Shown here piece by piece: positions 11,635-22,432 of a stretch of DNA of 64,000 bases. The notes beneath the pieces are model-generated. The model saw only the letters and a list, made by a program, of their open reading frames with translations, was not told the origin of the DNA and did not search any database. Position numbers and translations under genes: made by a program. The number at the start of each line of letters is the position of its first letter. Position 1 is the stretch's first letter. Where the stretch lies: NCBI GenBank assembly GCA_026075535.2, contig AP026547.1, positions 310,001 through 374,000 on the forward strand, written 5' to 3'. This DNA is from Tricholoma matsutake (lineage: Eukaryota > Basidiomycota > Agaricomycetes > Agaricales > Tricholomataceae).

Positions 11635-12635
11635 ATAGGTAATTTTTTTTATTCATTTCTTCTTTTTCTCAACTAACTAATTATTTTCTTTGTTTTTTAG
11701 GTTCTAATCTACAGGTAACGATGGACAACAATGCAGGACGACGCAAACCCCCCCAAAACAGATGAAAACGAGCACCAGGGCCCCACCACAACCACCCATG
11801 GCGACAGATGACACACCACCTGCCCCCAGCCCCATGACACTGACAGAACCGACACCAACCACAGAACAACACACCACCCACCATCCACCCCACAAGGACA
11901 CACCACCCACCTCCAGCCTCGCAAGCCACTGCTCGTGGGGTGGATGGTGGGTGGAATGATGACGAGGGGGATGGGAGATGAGAGGAAAGGGAGACAAAGG
12001 GGGAGGGGGAGGGAGACAATGAGGGAGATGGGACAGGAGATGACAGCACACCACCCGCCCCCAGCCTCATGAGCAACTGCTCGTGGGGTGGATTGCAGGT
12101 GGAACAACGATGAGGAAGGGGGGTGCATACAGACCAATGGGGAACAGTGAGGAGGGACAAGAGGGGGCCACAAGGGAGGGCCGAGGATGAACGCACCCGC
12201 CCCTGCCATCTTGCATGCTAGCGAGACAGTGGGTTATTTATTTTATTCTATAGTCTACTGCCCCCCTCTTCGGCAGGGGGCAACTTTTTTTGTATTTAAT
12301 ACTACCAATAAAATGTCCCCCATCATGGGGCATCCTTGTTTTTTTTTGCCATCAACCCATGCCTCAATTCTTCATTTGGGTCACCACATGGTTGGAATCT
12401 GTGTGGACTTATGTGGACTCTGCGCGGACTTATGTGGACTCCATGCGGACTTATGTGGACTCCGCGTGGACTTATGCAGACTTATGCAGACTCCGCATGG
12501 ACTAGGGTGGAGTCCGCGGCAAAAGGGGTGTAATTTTTCATTTTGGTCACCAGATGGTTGGACTCTGCATGGAGTCCGCACAGTCCACACGGATCCGCGC
12601 AGAACATATGGGGCAGTGTAAATTACTGCCCCTTC

Positions 12636-14115
12636 ACCACATCTCATGCATTGCATTATACACCCAGACGTAGCACTCATGTTCCCAATTTTATTGGGCC
12701 TACCCTGCCCAGATCTGACCAAGGTGATAGGGACTATTATTGCAGTACAATGTTAAGTTTATTCAGACCATGGTGTGCAGGCCTGGATCTTAAGCACCAG
12801 ACCAAAACGTGGGAGGATGCATTTGATCTCCACTATTTTAGCAAACGAGATGGTGAGGTGATGAAAAACTTCAACATAAGGTATGAATGCTTAGATGCTC
12901 AAGATGACTTTCATACCCAAATGAAAAAAGGGTCAGCTGTGTTATTGCCCTGGGAATATGAGAAAAATATAGGACAGGACTTGGATCAAATTATGATGGA
13001 TGACTGGCTTTATGAACATCACGACAGAGCTGCATTAGAAGACATACAAATGTCATAATTGGCAAGAAAGAAGCCCATCAACAAGATCTTATGTCATCTG
13101 TCAGAAGGATCATGACAGAGTGCAGCTGGACTCATCACAATCCATCTCTTCTACCAACAGACATAAATTTGCACCCCCAGTTGCCTACAATCTTTCAGAG
13201 CCCTGCTAGATGGAAAGCTTTAGTTACAAATAAATGTGCTCAACTTCTGCAGGCCTGCACACAACATTTGCAGTCACAACAACAACCTTGCTTGGCCAAC
13301 AGCTCTTTTTTTATACCTAATGATGTAAAAGTTATACACAAGGAATATCTGACACATTCTGTAAGAAACACCAGGTGGACTAAGACAATTGATTTTTTTT
13401 CACAAGCATTTGAACTAAATGATGAATGAGACCGCGCTTACCAAATTATTGTCAATCACTCCTGTAGTGATGCACCAGACCAGTTGAAAATGTATTTGGG
13501 TGGTATGGCAGGAACAGGAAAAACACGTGTTCTCCAAGCATTGTCACAATTTTTTAGCCATAAAAAAGAGGCCCACTGCTTTGTAGTGGTAGCTCCAACA
13601 GGAAGTGCAGCTGACCTCTTGAATGGCTCTACATATCATTATATGTTTGGCATTGAATCTGATGGGAGAAAAATAACCAATACACAAATGGCACAAGTGA
13701 AGACAAGGCTGGAAGGGGTGGACTCCATTTTTTTTGATGAACTCTCAATGTTATCATGCCAAGACATGTACAAGATCAGTGAGTGACTGGCCCAGATCAG
13801 CAACAATCTTGATGTTCCTTTCAGTGGACTGAACATGATTGTTTCAGGCAACTTTGCTCAGCTACCACCAGCAATCAGAAAAGAACATGCATCTCTTTAC
13901 AGTTGGTCAGTGGGGTGTGCCACCAAATCTTTGCATGATCAGGAGGCTGCGATGGGCAAAGCTTTATGGCACCAAGTGACTACCATAGTAATATTGCACA
14001 AAAATATGAGGCAACATCATGAGTCACTTGAAGACAGTGCCTTTTGAACTGCACTAGAAACCATGCAATATAAAGCATGCACATACTTGGACATTGCATT
14101 CTTGAAAAGTTGCAT
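12636..14115 (+). pseudogene. Helitron Pif1-like helicase, C-terminus missing
   Basis: The coding match resumes right after the inserted element (RSTHVPNFIGPTLPRSDQG, NFNIRYECLDAQDDFH) and runs into a superfamily 1 helicase. Walker A is GGMAGTGKTRV (about 13,500-13,532), followed by VVAPTGSAADLLNG. Walker B is FFDELSML (about 13,730-13,754), and the next motif is IVSGNFAQLPP (about 13,836-13,868). Stops include the TGA at 13,784-13,786 and the one at 14,045-14,047; in the family both positions are usually Arg. The match ends at about 14,115 (YKACTYLDIAFLKSCI), where gypsy gag begins, so the C-terminal helicase motifs are lost. The enzyme would unwind DNA during rolling-circle transposition. 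Confidence 0.85.
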
Positions 14116-14752
14116 CTCATGCAACATTGCAACCTTCAAGGAATTTCTGGAGAGATTGGAGGCACAGTTTGGAGACCCTAATCCAAAGGCAACAGCCAAT
14201 GCTAAATTAAAGACCATGCGCCAAGGTTCCCTAATGGCAGATGAATTTATTTTGCAGTTCAAAGCAGAAGCTTTGCAAATGGACATGGGAGAAGCTGCAT
14301 TGGTAGAGTTTTTGAAAGCAGGATTAAATCCCTCTTTATTCAAGTCTATCTACCAACTACCTTCTATGCCAGAGAAGTTGGACAAGTGGTATAATTGGGC
14401 AATGCACCTTGACCAGCAATATGGGCAGGAACAGGCGGAGTCAAAGTTGATGTACGGAAGTAGTAAATTTGGAAAGTCATCAGGAGGAAAGTCCGAGAAA
14501 GGAAAGGCGCCTCAGGCACAAGCTCCGAGGGCACAGCCACTGGACATGGCAGTGACACCTATAGTTACGGAGTCAGCAGCACCAGCAGAGGCAATGGAGG
14601 TTGATCAAGCAGGGAGACAAGCCCCACTTCTGTGGGCAGTTAGGACACATTTCTAGGAATTGTAGGCAGAAAAGAAAGATTAGGGAAGCTACAATCGAGG
14701 AAGTGAAGCTGGAGGAAGGCAAGCAGAAGAATTTTGTGGAAGAGTCCCAGTG
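14116..14752 (+). pseudogene. Gag of gypsy A, truncated
   Basis: The core gag fold is readable from FKEFLERLEAQFGDPNPKAT through LMADEFILQFKAEALQMD and FLKAGLNPSLFKSIYQLPS, the part that builds the virus-like particle. A basic, Gly/Ser-rich linker follows. The nucleic-acid-binding zinc knuckle is legible only in another frame at about 14,615-14,660 (HFCGQLGHISRNC); a frameshift separates it and its first Cys appears to be lost. The true start is absent because the element is 5' truncated. Confidence 0.8.
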
Positions 14753-14910
14753 AAGGTTTCCCCATTGGTGACCCAGAATCATTACAATGTATTAGTATCC
14801 GAGGAAACCCAGAGCAAATCAGACAAGGAAATCGAGGAGTACAACCATTCTGAATCACGTGACGAAAGGAGTACAATTGTTGTCAATCATGTGACAAAGA
14901 AAATTGTCAC

Positions 14911-16727
14911 GTGTCATTTCCGAAAACCCCTAAATTCTTTATTCACTCTGCACGAATAGAACCCGAAATCACCTTGACTGTGGGACTGAAGACAGTGGAC
15001 ACACATGCAGCAATTGATGTGGAAGTGTTGCTTGATAGTGGTGCTACAGTATTATGTATTAATCGATCCTTAATTACCAAAAATGGTATTAACACATGCA
15101 AGCTGGCACAACCTATAATGGTGTACAATATTGATGGAACAGTCAATTGTGGAGGAACTATCAAGGAGGAGGTGACTATGGTACTAAGGTATCAGGAGCA
15201 TCAGGAGCGAGCTGTATTCAAAGTGTGCAATCTTGGGAAAACCAATCTAATAATAGGTTGTCTGTGGTTATGGAAGCATAATCCCGAAATTGATTGGAAA
15301 ACTGGGAAAGTACAAATGACTCATTGTCCTAAAGAATGTAATGTGTATGGAAGGAAGATGAAGAAGGAAAAAAGGAAAAAGAAAGAGAAAGAACATCCAA
15401 GAAAGTATTCTGTTACGATGGATGAAGTGGGGGATGAGGAAATGCCAAATGAGGAAGTTCTGGTCATGATCAAGAAAGAAGAGCAGAAGCAAACCTTTAG
15501 AGCAATTTGTGGACAGTCATGGGACAAAAATATCGTGAAGGTGGAGAAGCCAGTGGAGGAATGGGTGCCAAAAGTGCATCATGAATATCTGTCAGTGTTC
15601 CAGAAGAAGGAGGCTGAGCGAATGCCAGTGCGGAAGCCATGGGATCATGCAATTGAGATGAAGCCAGGGTTTGTGCCAAAGAAGTCGAAAGTATATCCAT
15701 TATCTCTGATGGAACAAGAAGAAGTGGATGCATTCCTGAAGGAGCAATTGCGCAAAGGATACATATGACCTTTGAAATCACTGCAGATGTCACCAATATT
15801 CTTTGTGCCGAAGAAAGACCAAAGGAAGAGGATGTGTACAGATTATAGGTAGCGGAATGAGTGGACAGTGAAGAACGCATACCCCCTGCTGTTGATCTCA
15901 GAAATAATTGACAAGGTGGGAAAAGCCAAAGTCTTTACAAAATTGGATTTATGATGGGGATACAACAATGTACAAATAAAGAAAGGAGATGAGTGGAAGG
16001 CTGCATTTGCCACGCATCGAGGATCCTTTGAGCCGCTTGTCATGTTTTTTGGGATGACTAATAGTCCCCCGACATTTCAAAATATGATGAACGACATTTT
16101 CAAGGATGTAATAGACAAAGGCGTGGTAATAATATCTATTGACAACATTCTGATATTCATGGAGGATGAAGAAAATCATGAGGCAATAGTGCAAGAGGTG
16201 TTACGGAGGTTGGCAGAGAATGATCTATTTTTGAAACCGGAGAAGTGTGTGTTTGGGGCAAGCGAGATTGAGTTCCTAGGATTATTGATTGGCCCTGACA
16301 GGATCAAAATGGATCTTATCAAGGTACAGGCAATCACAGATTGGCCTGCACCCACCCATGTCAAGGAGGTTCAAGCCTTCTTGGGACTCGCAAATTATTA
16401 TCGTCGCTTTGTGCACAATTTTTCTAAAATTGCCACACCCTTACATAACCTTACGCGAAGGGAGTAGTATGGAGGTGGGGAGAGCAGCAGCAGACAGTGT
16501 TTGAAGAGTTGAAGAGGAAGTTTGTGGAGGGACCAATATTAGCCCCAGTAGATTTCACATGCCCTTTGCGAGTGGAATCCGATGCATCCGATTTTGCTGC
16601 TGGAGCAGTATTATCAATGCTGTGCAAAGATGACAAATGGCATCCTTGTGCATATTTGTCCCGAGGATTGAATGATGTGGAGAGGAATTATGATGTGCAT
16701 GACAAAGAGATGTTGGGGATAATATGA
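14911..16727 (+). pseudogene. Protease and reverse transcriptase of gypsy A
   Basis: The aspartic protease active site LLDSGATVLCI is intact (DSG at about 15,033-15,041). After a Lys/Glu-rich linker comes reverse transcriptase: FFVPKKD, TNSPPTFQNMMNDIF, then the catalytic box, which reads IISIDNILIF at about 16,129-16,158. The usual Tyr-x-Asp-Asp has become Ser-Ile-Asp-Asn, so polymerase activity is lost even apart from the stops. RNase H starts at VESDASDFAAGAVLS. In-frame TGA codons at 15,766, 15,952 and 16,725 replace residues that are Arg in related elements. The protein would process the polyprotein and copy RNA to DNA. Confidence 0.85.
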
Positions 16728-18390
16728 GCATTGGAGGCGTGGAGACATTATTTGGAGGGATGTATGCATCAGATTGAGATCTGGATGGATCATCAAAATC
16801 TGCAATACTTCATGTCCGCTAAAAAGCTTAATCGCCGGCAAGCACATTGGGCACTATTCCTATCGCGTTTCAATTTTCACTTGGTCCACAAAGCGGGAAA
16901 CTTAATGAGGAAGGCAGATGCATTATCCAGATGTATTGATCATAAAAGGGGGGTGGAGGAGGACAATAATAATGTTACCTTGCTCAAACCCGAATACTTT
17001 CGCATTGGTGGTATGCATCAAGGGCATCTATTAATAGATAGCTTGGAAATGGAAATGTTGTCTAAAATTAGACAATGTTCAGAAATGGATGATGAAGTAG
17101 TGGAAGCCATGAAAGCTCTGAAGGGAGAGAAGAAAGGTAATATCAAAGGAGATGAATGGGCTGAGGAACAAGGGTTGGTGTTGTTTCGAGGAAAAGTGTA
17201 TGTACTGAAGGATCAGGATTTGTGAAGGGAGATTGTCTGGTTACATCATAATATGCTGACTGCCAGACACCCGGGAAGATGGAAGACGTTGGAATTAGTA
17301 ATGAGAAATTATTTGTGGCCCCGAATTTCGAAGTATGTGTTGGGGTATGTGGATGGATGTGATATGTGCATGACAGGGAAGAAATTTCCAGAGAAACCTG
17401 CAGGAAAATTAATGCCAAACCCTATACCTAAAGCGCCATGGTGAGATATCTCTGTGGATCTTATTACCGGATTACCCGAGGCTCAAGGGTATGATGCAAT
17501 ATTCGTAGTATGTGACCGCTTCACAAAGGAGGTCCATATTATTCCTACTACTACAGAACCCTCATCATTGGGCTTGGTGCACCTCTATCTAAATCAGGTA
17601 TGGTGGTTACATGGGTTACCTGATACCATTATCTCCGATTGCAGACCACAATTTGGCTACTCGTATGTCACCCTTTTTCACAAATTATGGATATCATCCT
17701 CGCATGGGAGTAGAACCCAGAAGGGAAGTCAAAGTACAGTCAGTAGAAGACTTTGTATCTAAGATGCAAAAGGTACAAGAGGAAGCAGAGACAGCATTGA
17801 AGAAAGCACGTGATGACATGATGCAACACGCGGATCGTACTTGAGCATGCGCTCCAGAGTACAAAGTTGGTGACTTGGTATGGCTAAGTACCAAGGACCT
17901 ACATATTCCACGAACTTCAAGGAAACTTACGGAGAAACAAGTTGGCCCATATGTGATCTCTAAAGCGATTTCACCTAATGCAGTAGTGTTAAAATTACCC
18001 CAATCATTCAAGATTGATCCCGAGATTAATGTATCCCACCTATGCCCTTACCACCCACTATTCCTGGCCAACAAACTACTCCGCAACCTCCAATAATAGT
18101 AGAATGTGCTCTAGAATACATAGTTGAAGAAATTCTAGACTCACATCTTCGACGGAACAAATTGGAGTTCTTAATAAAGTGGAACAACTATACCAACAAA
18201 AATAATTCGTGGGAACCCGAAGAGAATTGTAAGTGAGTGCATAACGCAATCACCCAATTCTTTAAACATAATCCGAATGCTCCACGTCGCATTGCAAGAA
18301 TGGTGTATGAGGGGATGAAATTCCGGCCTTACCAAAATTTCACAGAGGGGACAGATACAATATTTTCTTGCCTGGAAGTCGAGGCATAAA
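16728..18390 (+). pseudogene. RNase H end, integrase and chromodomain of gypsy A
   Basis: RNase H continues with MDHQNLQYF and FNFHLVHKAGNLMRKADALS. The integrase zinc domain is at about 17,230-17,390 and the catalytic core begins SVDLITGLPEAQGYDAIFVV, with the second Asp in IISDCRPQFG. Right after that the frame breaks and roughly 100 residues are missing, including the catalytic Glu, before FFTNYGYHPRMG. The C-terminal domain (YKVGDLVWLSTKDL) and a chromodomain (LEFLIKWNNYTNKNNSWEP) follow. TGA stops occur at 17,223, 17,442, 17,842 and 18,234. The deletion makes integration impossible. Confidence 0.85.
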
Positions 18391-18400
18391 AGGGGGGTAA

Positions 18401-18802
18401 TGTTAGGAAACCACCCCATTACCTAATAAAATTTCATTTTGATTTTGTTATGTCGAATTACACTACATGATGCCAAATGACGCTACACTTTGATAGCATG
18501 AGAATTTTATTTCGCATGCATCAAAATGTATGCGCATGTATGGGTGCGTCAGTAACAAAAATGTCCAATATATGTAACATAGTATATAAACCCTAAATAT
18601 ATGCCTAGGGGACCCCAGTTGTGTTCTCTTAGGTATTCCACCTACATTTTTGGTATGAAAGGCCTTTGTCAACAAACTCACCTATTAATAACCCCTCGCA
18701 TCAGAACCATCAATTCCCCCATCATGAGCGCAGATCCCGCCCCCTTCTTGTAGAGAGAACCTGCACGGTCTTAGCTAGCAGATAGTGGGTGTTGCCCTGA
18801 CA
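18401..18802 (+). repeat. 3' LTR of gypsy A, copy 2
   Basis: The LTR starts TGTTAGGAAACC after the polypurine tract AAAAGGGGGG at about 18,388-18,397. It matches the LTR at 295-687 over its length with many single-base and a few small length differences. The 3' end is uncertain by about 10 bases. Confidence 0.8.
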
Positions 18803-19022
18803 ACGAGCAACAGTTGCTCATGGTGGGTGTTTTTAATTTATTTTTATTATTGATAGTTACGGCCCCCTCCCCTCAAGCTTGCGAGGGGAGGGCTTAGTAT
18901 TATACATATTAATTACCCATATTAATTACCCCTTGCACAGATGTGAGGGGGTCAATTTAGTAATCTATTCATGATATATAAAAAATTAGATTTCAGTAAT
19001 AAACAGATATGATGTATGTAAC
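18803..19022. other. Hairpin-bearing spacer
   Basis: No gene. The stretch has a perfect 10-bp stem, CCCTCCCCTC / GAGGGGAGGG, with an 8-base loop at about 18,864-18,891. A second, imperfect hairpin with stem CCCCT / AGGGG lies near 18,931-18,952. Confidence 0.6.
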
Positions 19023-19375
19023 TTTAAATGACTACTTGGCTTAAGTGGTAGAGTGTGCATGTTTTGTCATCATGTGATTGCTAGTCCAGAAGGCTGTTGG
19101 TTCAATTCCTGCTGTGCACACATTATTTTGTGAGACTTATAAGACTTTCTCTAAGACTGGAACTTGTACTTTACTTGGACAGTACTTTAGAAGGTGTAAA
19201 TAAATGCACAATTGATGTTGTCCGAGCAAAGTCCAAGTGCAGTCCTAGGACAGTCCGAGTGTCCGAGCAGAGTCCGAGCAGAGTCCGAGTGAAGTCCTCA
19301 GACAGCCCAAGTGTCTGAGTGTCCAAGCAGAGTCCAAGTGGAGTCCGCTCAGACTGGGGGGGGAGTGTAAAGTAC
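19023..19375 (+). repeat. tRNA-headed repeat with GTCCGAG array and hAT-like end
   Basis: A tRNA-like head (A-box TTGGCTTAAGTGG near 19,036, B-box GGTTCAATTCC near 19,099) is followed by ACATTATTTTG, a short body, then about 150 bp of degenerate AGTCCGAGTG-type units. The end, AGTGTAAAGTACTG, is close to the end of the 1.65-kb element (AGTGTAAATTACTG at 12,615-12,628). The same parts occur in mirrored order at 10,981-11,348. The whole looks like one dispersed repeat family, possibly a tRNA-derived SINE that forms the end of a larger DNA element. Confidence 0.55.
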
Positions 19376-19384
19376 TGCCTCTGA

Positions 19385-22354
19385 CCTGTGTTATACCATC
19401 GGAAGCCTTTTGGTGGGTTTTGTTTGGGTTTCCTGGTCGAGTATCATCATCGTCTTGATGTCGCTCAAGCTAAGTACTGCTCGAAAATCGACCTCTCCGA
19501 TGCCTATGAGCAGGTCCGAGTTGCCCCAGAAGACATCTGGAAAACTGCCTTCTCAATGGTTCAAGGCATCTATGAGAGTCTTGTTATGCACCAAGGTGAC
19601 TGCAATGCACCCTAAACCTTCCAAAGGTTGATGAACTCTATATTCTGAGATTACATTGGAATCTTCATCCATGCCTACCTGGACGATATCTTCGTGTTCA
19701 GCGACATGATTGAAGAACACCAGAAGCATCTGGAGCTCATGTTTAACAGACTATGCGAGCATTCTCTGTACCTCCGTGCAGAGAAATGTGAACTCTATGC
19801 TGAAAAGGTAGAGTGTCTCGGTCATATGATTGACGAGCATGGCCTACATGCAGATAGCGACAAAATGGCCCATATATGAGAGTGGAAAGCTCCTCCTAAT
19901 TATCACGAAGTCCAGCGTTTTCTGGGACTTGTGCAGTATCTGGCACATTTCCTGCCAGATATAAGTGCTTTCACTAGTCCGCTTTCAGCGATGACTAAAA
20001 ACAGTCAAGCATTTTTATGGTGACCATTGCACGATCATTGCTTCCAGATGATTAAACACATCTGTTGCACAATGCCCGTGCTGAAGCCGATTGACCCAGA
20101 TTCACCTGAGCCGATATGGGTGATCTGTGATGCCTCAGTCTTTGGGACTGGAGCAATGTATGGTCAGGGACCTGAGTGGCAAACTTGCCACCCCGCTGGG
20201 TTCCTGTCCAAGAAATTCTCAGATGCTCAAAGGAACTACTGTACCTTTGAGCATGAAACAATTGCCATGCTTGAGGCACTCCTCAAGTGGGAAGACAAAC
20301 TGATTGGTAGATGCATTCATGTTGTCACCAATCACCAGGTGCTTGAGTTCTTCCAAACTCAATGCCAACTGTCTGCTAGGCAAATGCTATTGATGGAATA
20401 TCTGTCGTGTTTTGACTTTGACATTTGCTATGTCAAAGGCAAATTGAACAAAGTAGCGGATGCTCTGTCCCGCTACTACTAATTTGACTCTTGGGATGAT
20501 GCTCCATTAGTCCAACACTATGTCTTCACAGACATACGTCTCGATCCCAACCACGAGTATCTCCTGTGGGATCAACATCTCAAAATCAAAAATCAAGTAA
20601 TTGAAACTTGTTCTGCTGCTTCCCAGCAGAGACGAGTTAGTGAACAACTCAAAGCTCTTTGAGAATGAGTCAAAGAGCGTGAGGCAGCTGCAGATGTAAT
20701 GACTGCAAATGCGGAAGAAGCAACCATGCCTTCTTCAAAGACCAACCAATCGCAGGATGATCCTTCAAAGACCAACCAATTGCAAGATGATCCTTCAATT
20801 TATGCCTCTCAGGCTAAAGGGCCTTACCTGCACATTCACATGTCAGAGTTAGACCCTCTGAATGACGATATCCAAAAGGGATATGTCAACAACAAACATT
20901 TCAAGAAGGTTCTTGAAAATCCAAAGGACCACCCAGACTTCCAGACCTGGGACAGTTTCATTTGGAGAAAGAACAGAGGGGGCAAAGAGGTCCTTTGCGT
21001 CCTCACCTCTACTTCCCAGGGTATGACCTTACATGGTTGTATCATTGAACAAGCCCACACCTTGGTGGGGCATTTTGGTCCTCCAAAGACATTGGAATAC
21101 ATCCGACGTTGGTATTGGTGGCCTCGACTTCAATACGAAGTCGAGAAATACTGTGATTCGTGCAAACCTTGTGTCCACTCGAAGGGGGAATACCGCTCCC
21201 CTCGAGGCAAGCTGCACTCATTACCGACACCCATGAGACCATGGGAGTCAATTGGAATGGATTTCATCAGACCCTTCCCAGAGTCCAAAGGATTTGACTA
21301 CCTTTGGGTAATCATCTGTCATCTGTCTTCAATGGTTCACCTAATCCTGGTGAACACGACGATGACCACATCATAACTATCTCCCATCTTCATGAAGGAG
21401 ATTGTCCATTTGCATGGACTACCTGGCTCGATCATTTGCAATCGAGACTCTAAATTCACATCCAAATGGTGGTGTGAAATCCACTGTATCTTGGACATCA
21501 AATTACTTATGTCCACTTCATTCCATCCTCAGATGGATGGAATAATGGAATGTGCAAATCGTTCAATCACTCAGATTCTCTGAGTGTTCGTTGTGTCCAA
21601 TCAAAAAGATTGGGTAAAGTTCCTCTCTCTCATAGAGTTTGCCATAAACTCTACAATTAACAGAGCAACAGGGATGGTCCCATTTGAAATCAACTATGGA
21701 TTCTTGCCTCGTATGATGCAAGAAATTCCTTCTACAGAATGCATTCCTCCCGGAGTGCATACTTTCACAATGAATGCACTGCGAAACATGGCCATGGCCC
21801 ATGATAGTATCATCGCTGAAAGAGTCTTTCAATGACACTATGCAAACAAGCATCGGTGCAAGGAGCCCAATGTCAAACAAGGAGACCTTGTTTACCTCTC
21901 CACAAAGAACCTTGCATTACCAAAAGGATGCACAAGTAAACTGCTACCTAAATTTGTAGGACCCTACAAGGTCCTACAAGCTTTCCCCAAGAAATCCAAC
22001 TATGTGTTGGATCTTCCTACAGAACTGAAACGCTGGCATATACACCAGCATTTCCATGTGAGCCTACTAGGGCCTCACTATCCTAATGACGACACATTGT
22101 TTCCCAACAGGCATTATCCCGACACATATGACTTTGGTGCCCCAGATGACACCAAATGGTATGTTGAAGAGATCACGGCACACAAGTGGTGTGGCCGTAC
22201 CATCCAGTTTGAAGTTAAGTGGAGTCTGGGAGACACCACTTGGGAACCTTTAGTGAACTGCAACGATCTTGCAGCCCTAGATGCTTATCTGGCACTGATG
22301 GGTGCCAGAGACTGGCAAGAATTGCCCAAATGTGCAGGAACTCCTGTGCATTGA
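19385..22354 (+). pseudogene. Pol of gypsy B (RT, RNase H, integrase, chromodomain-like)
   Basis: Reverse transcriptase begins near AKYCSKIDLSDAYEQVRVAP and keeps its catalytic box AYLDDIFVFSD (Asp-Asp at about 19,682-19,687). RNase H (WVICDASVFGTGAMYGQGP to LNKVADALSRYY) ends at about 20,480. Integrase starts after a degenerate linker; its zinc domain is near HTLVGHFGPPKT and CDSCKPCVHSKG. The core has MDFIRPFPESKGFDY; the second catalytic Asp has become Asn (ICNRDSKFTS) while the Glu region (DGIMECANRS) remains. A weak chromodomain-like end (QFEVKWSLGDTTWEP) closes the frame. In-frame TGA codons at about 19,646, 19,877, 20,021, 20,660, 20,666, 21,581 and 21,833 suit former Arg codons. Confidence 0.85.
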
Positions 22355-22432
22355 TGGACTTAACAACTTGGAAATTTCCAAGTCATGTTGGGGGTGTAAC
22401 TTCAGATTTCACACTCCGCAACTTTCCATTGT

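Larger units (their letters stand above)
10981..12628. mobile_element. 1.65-kb non-autonomous terminal-inverted-repeat element (hAT-like) inside the Helitron
   Basis: The ends are inverted copies of TTTACACTGCCCCATATG followed by TTCTGYGCGGA, 29 bases with one mismatch; the right end reads CAGTAA before it in reverse complement. The element is flanked by CCCCTTC at 10,974-10,980 and 12,629-12,635, a 7-bp duplication (8 bp with one mismatch), and removing it rejoins the Helitron reading frame context. Both ends carry degenerate tandem GGACT-CCGC units. No transposase frame is visible inside. The 8-bp duplication and CAG terminus suggest the hAT group, but that is inference. Confidence 0.75.
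7632..14115 (+). mobile_element. Decayed Helitron (Rep/helicase), split and truncated
   Basis: A rolling-circle DNA transposon coding region: HUH-type Rep nuclease followed by a Pif1-like helicase in the order typical of fungal Helitrons. It is interrupted by an inverted-repeat element (10,981-12,628) and its helicase C-terminus is replaced by a truncated gypsy copy starting near 14,116. Neither the 5' TC end nor a 3' CTRR end with hairpin was found. Multiple stops and shifts make it inactive. Confidence 0.85.
14116..18802 (+). mobile_element. Ty3/gypsy chromodomain retrotransposon, family A, 5' truncated
   Basis: Gag, protease, reverse transcriptase, RNase H, integrase and chromodomain follow in gypsy order, ending in a 3' LTR. 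The 5' LTR and the start of gag are missing: the match begins abruptly inside the Helitron helicase. The same family supplies the element end at 1-687. Stops, frameshifts and catalytic changes make it dead. Confidence 0.88.

Noticed and set aside
11681..12209. Long minus-strand frames rich in Pro, Ser, Cys and Trp
   Set aside because: They arise from simple-sequence DNA inside the non-autonomous element and occur in all three frames at once.
12290..12621. Frames with WTYVDS-type peptide repeats
   Set aside because: They are translations of the GGACT tandem units at the element end, not a protein.
18864..18952. Hairpins considered as a Helitron 3' end or terminator
   Set aside because: No CTRR tetranucleotide follows at the right distance, and rho-independent terminators are not expected in a fungus.
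19026..19119. Functional tRNA gene
   Set aside because: Promoter boxes are good but acceptor and T stems do not pair; annotated only as tRNA-like.
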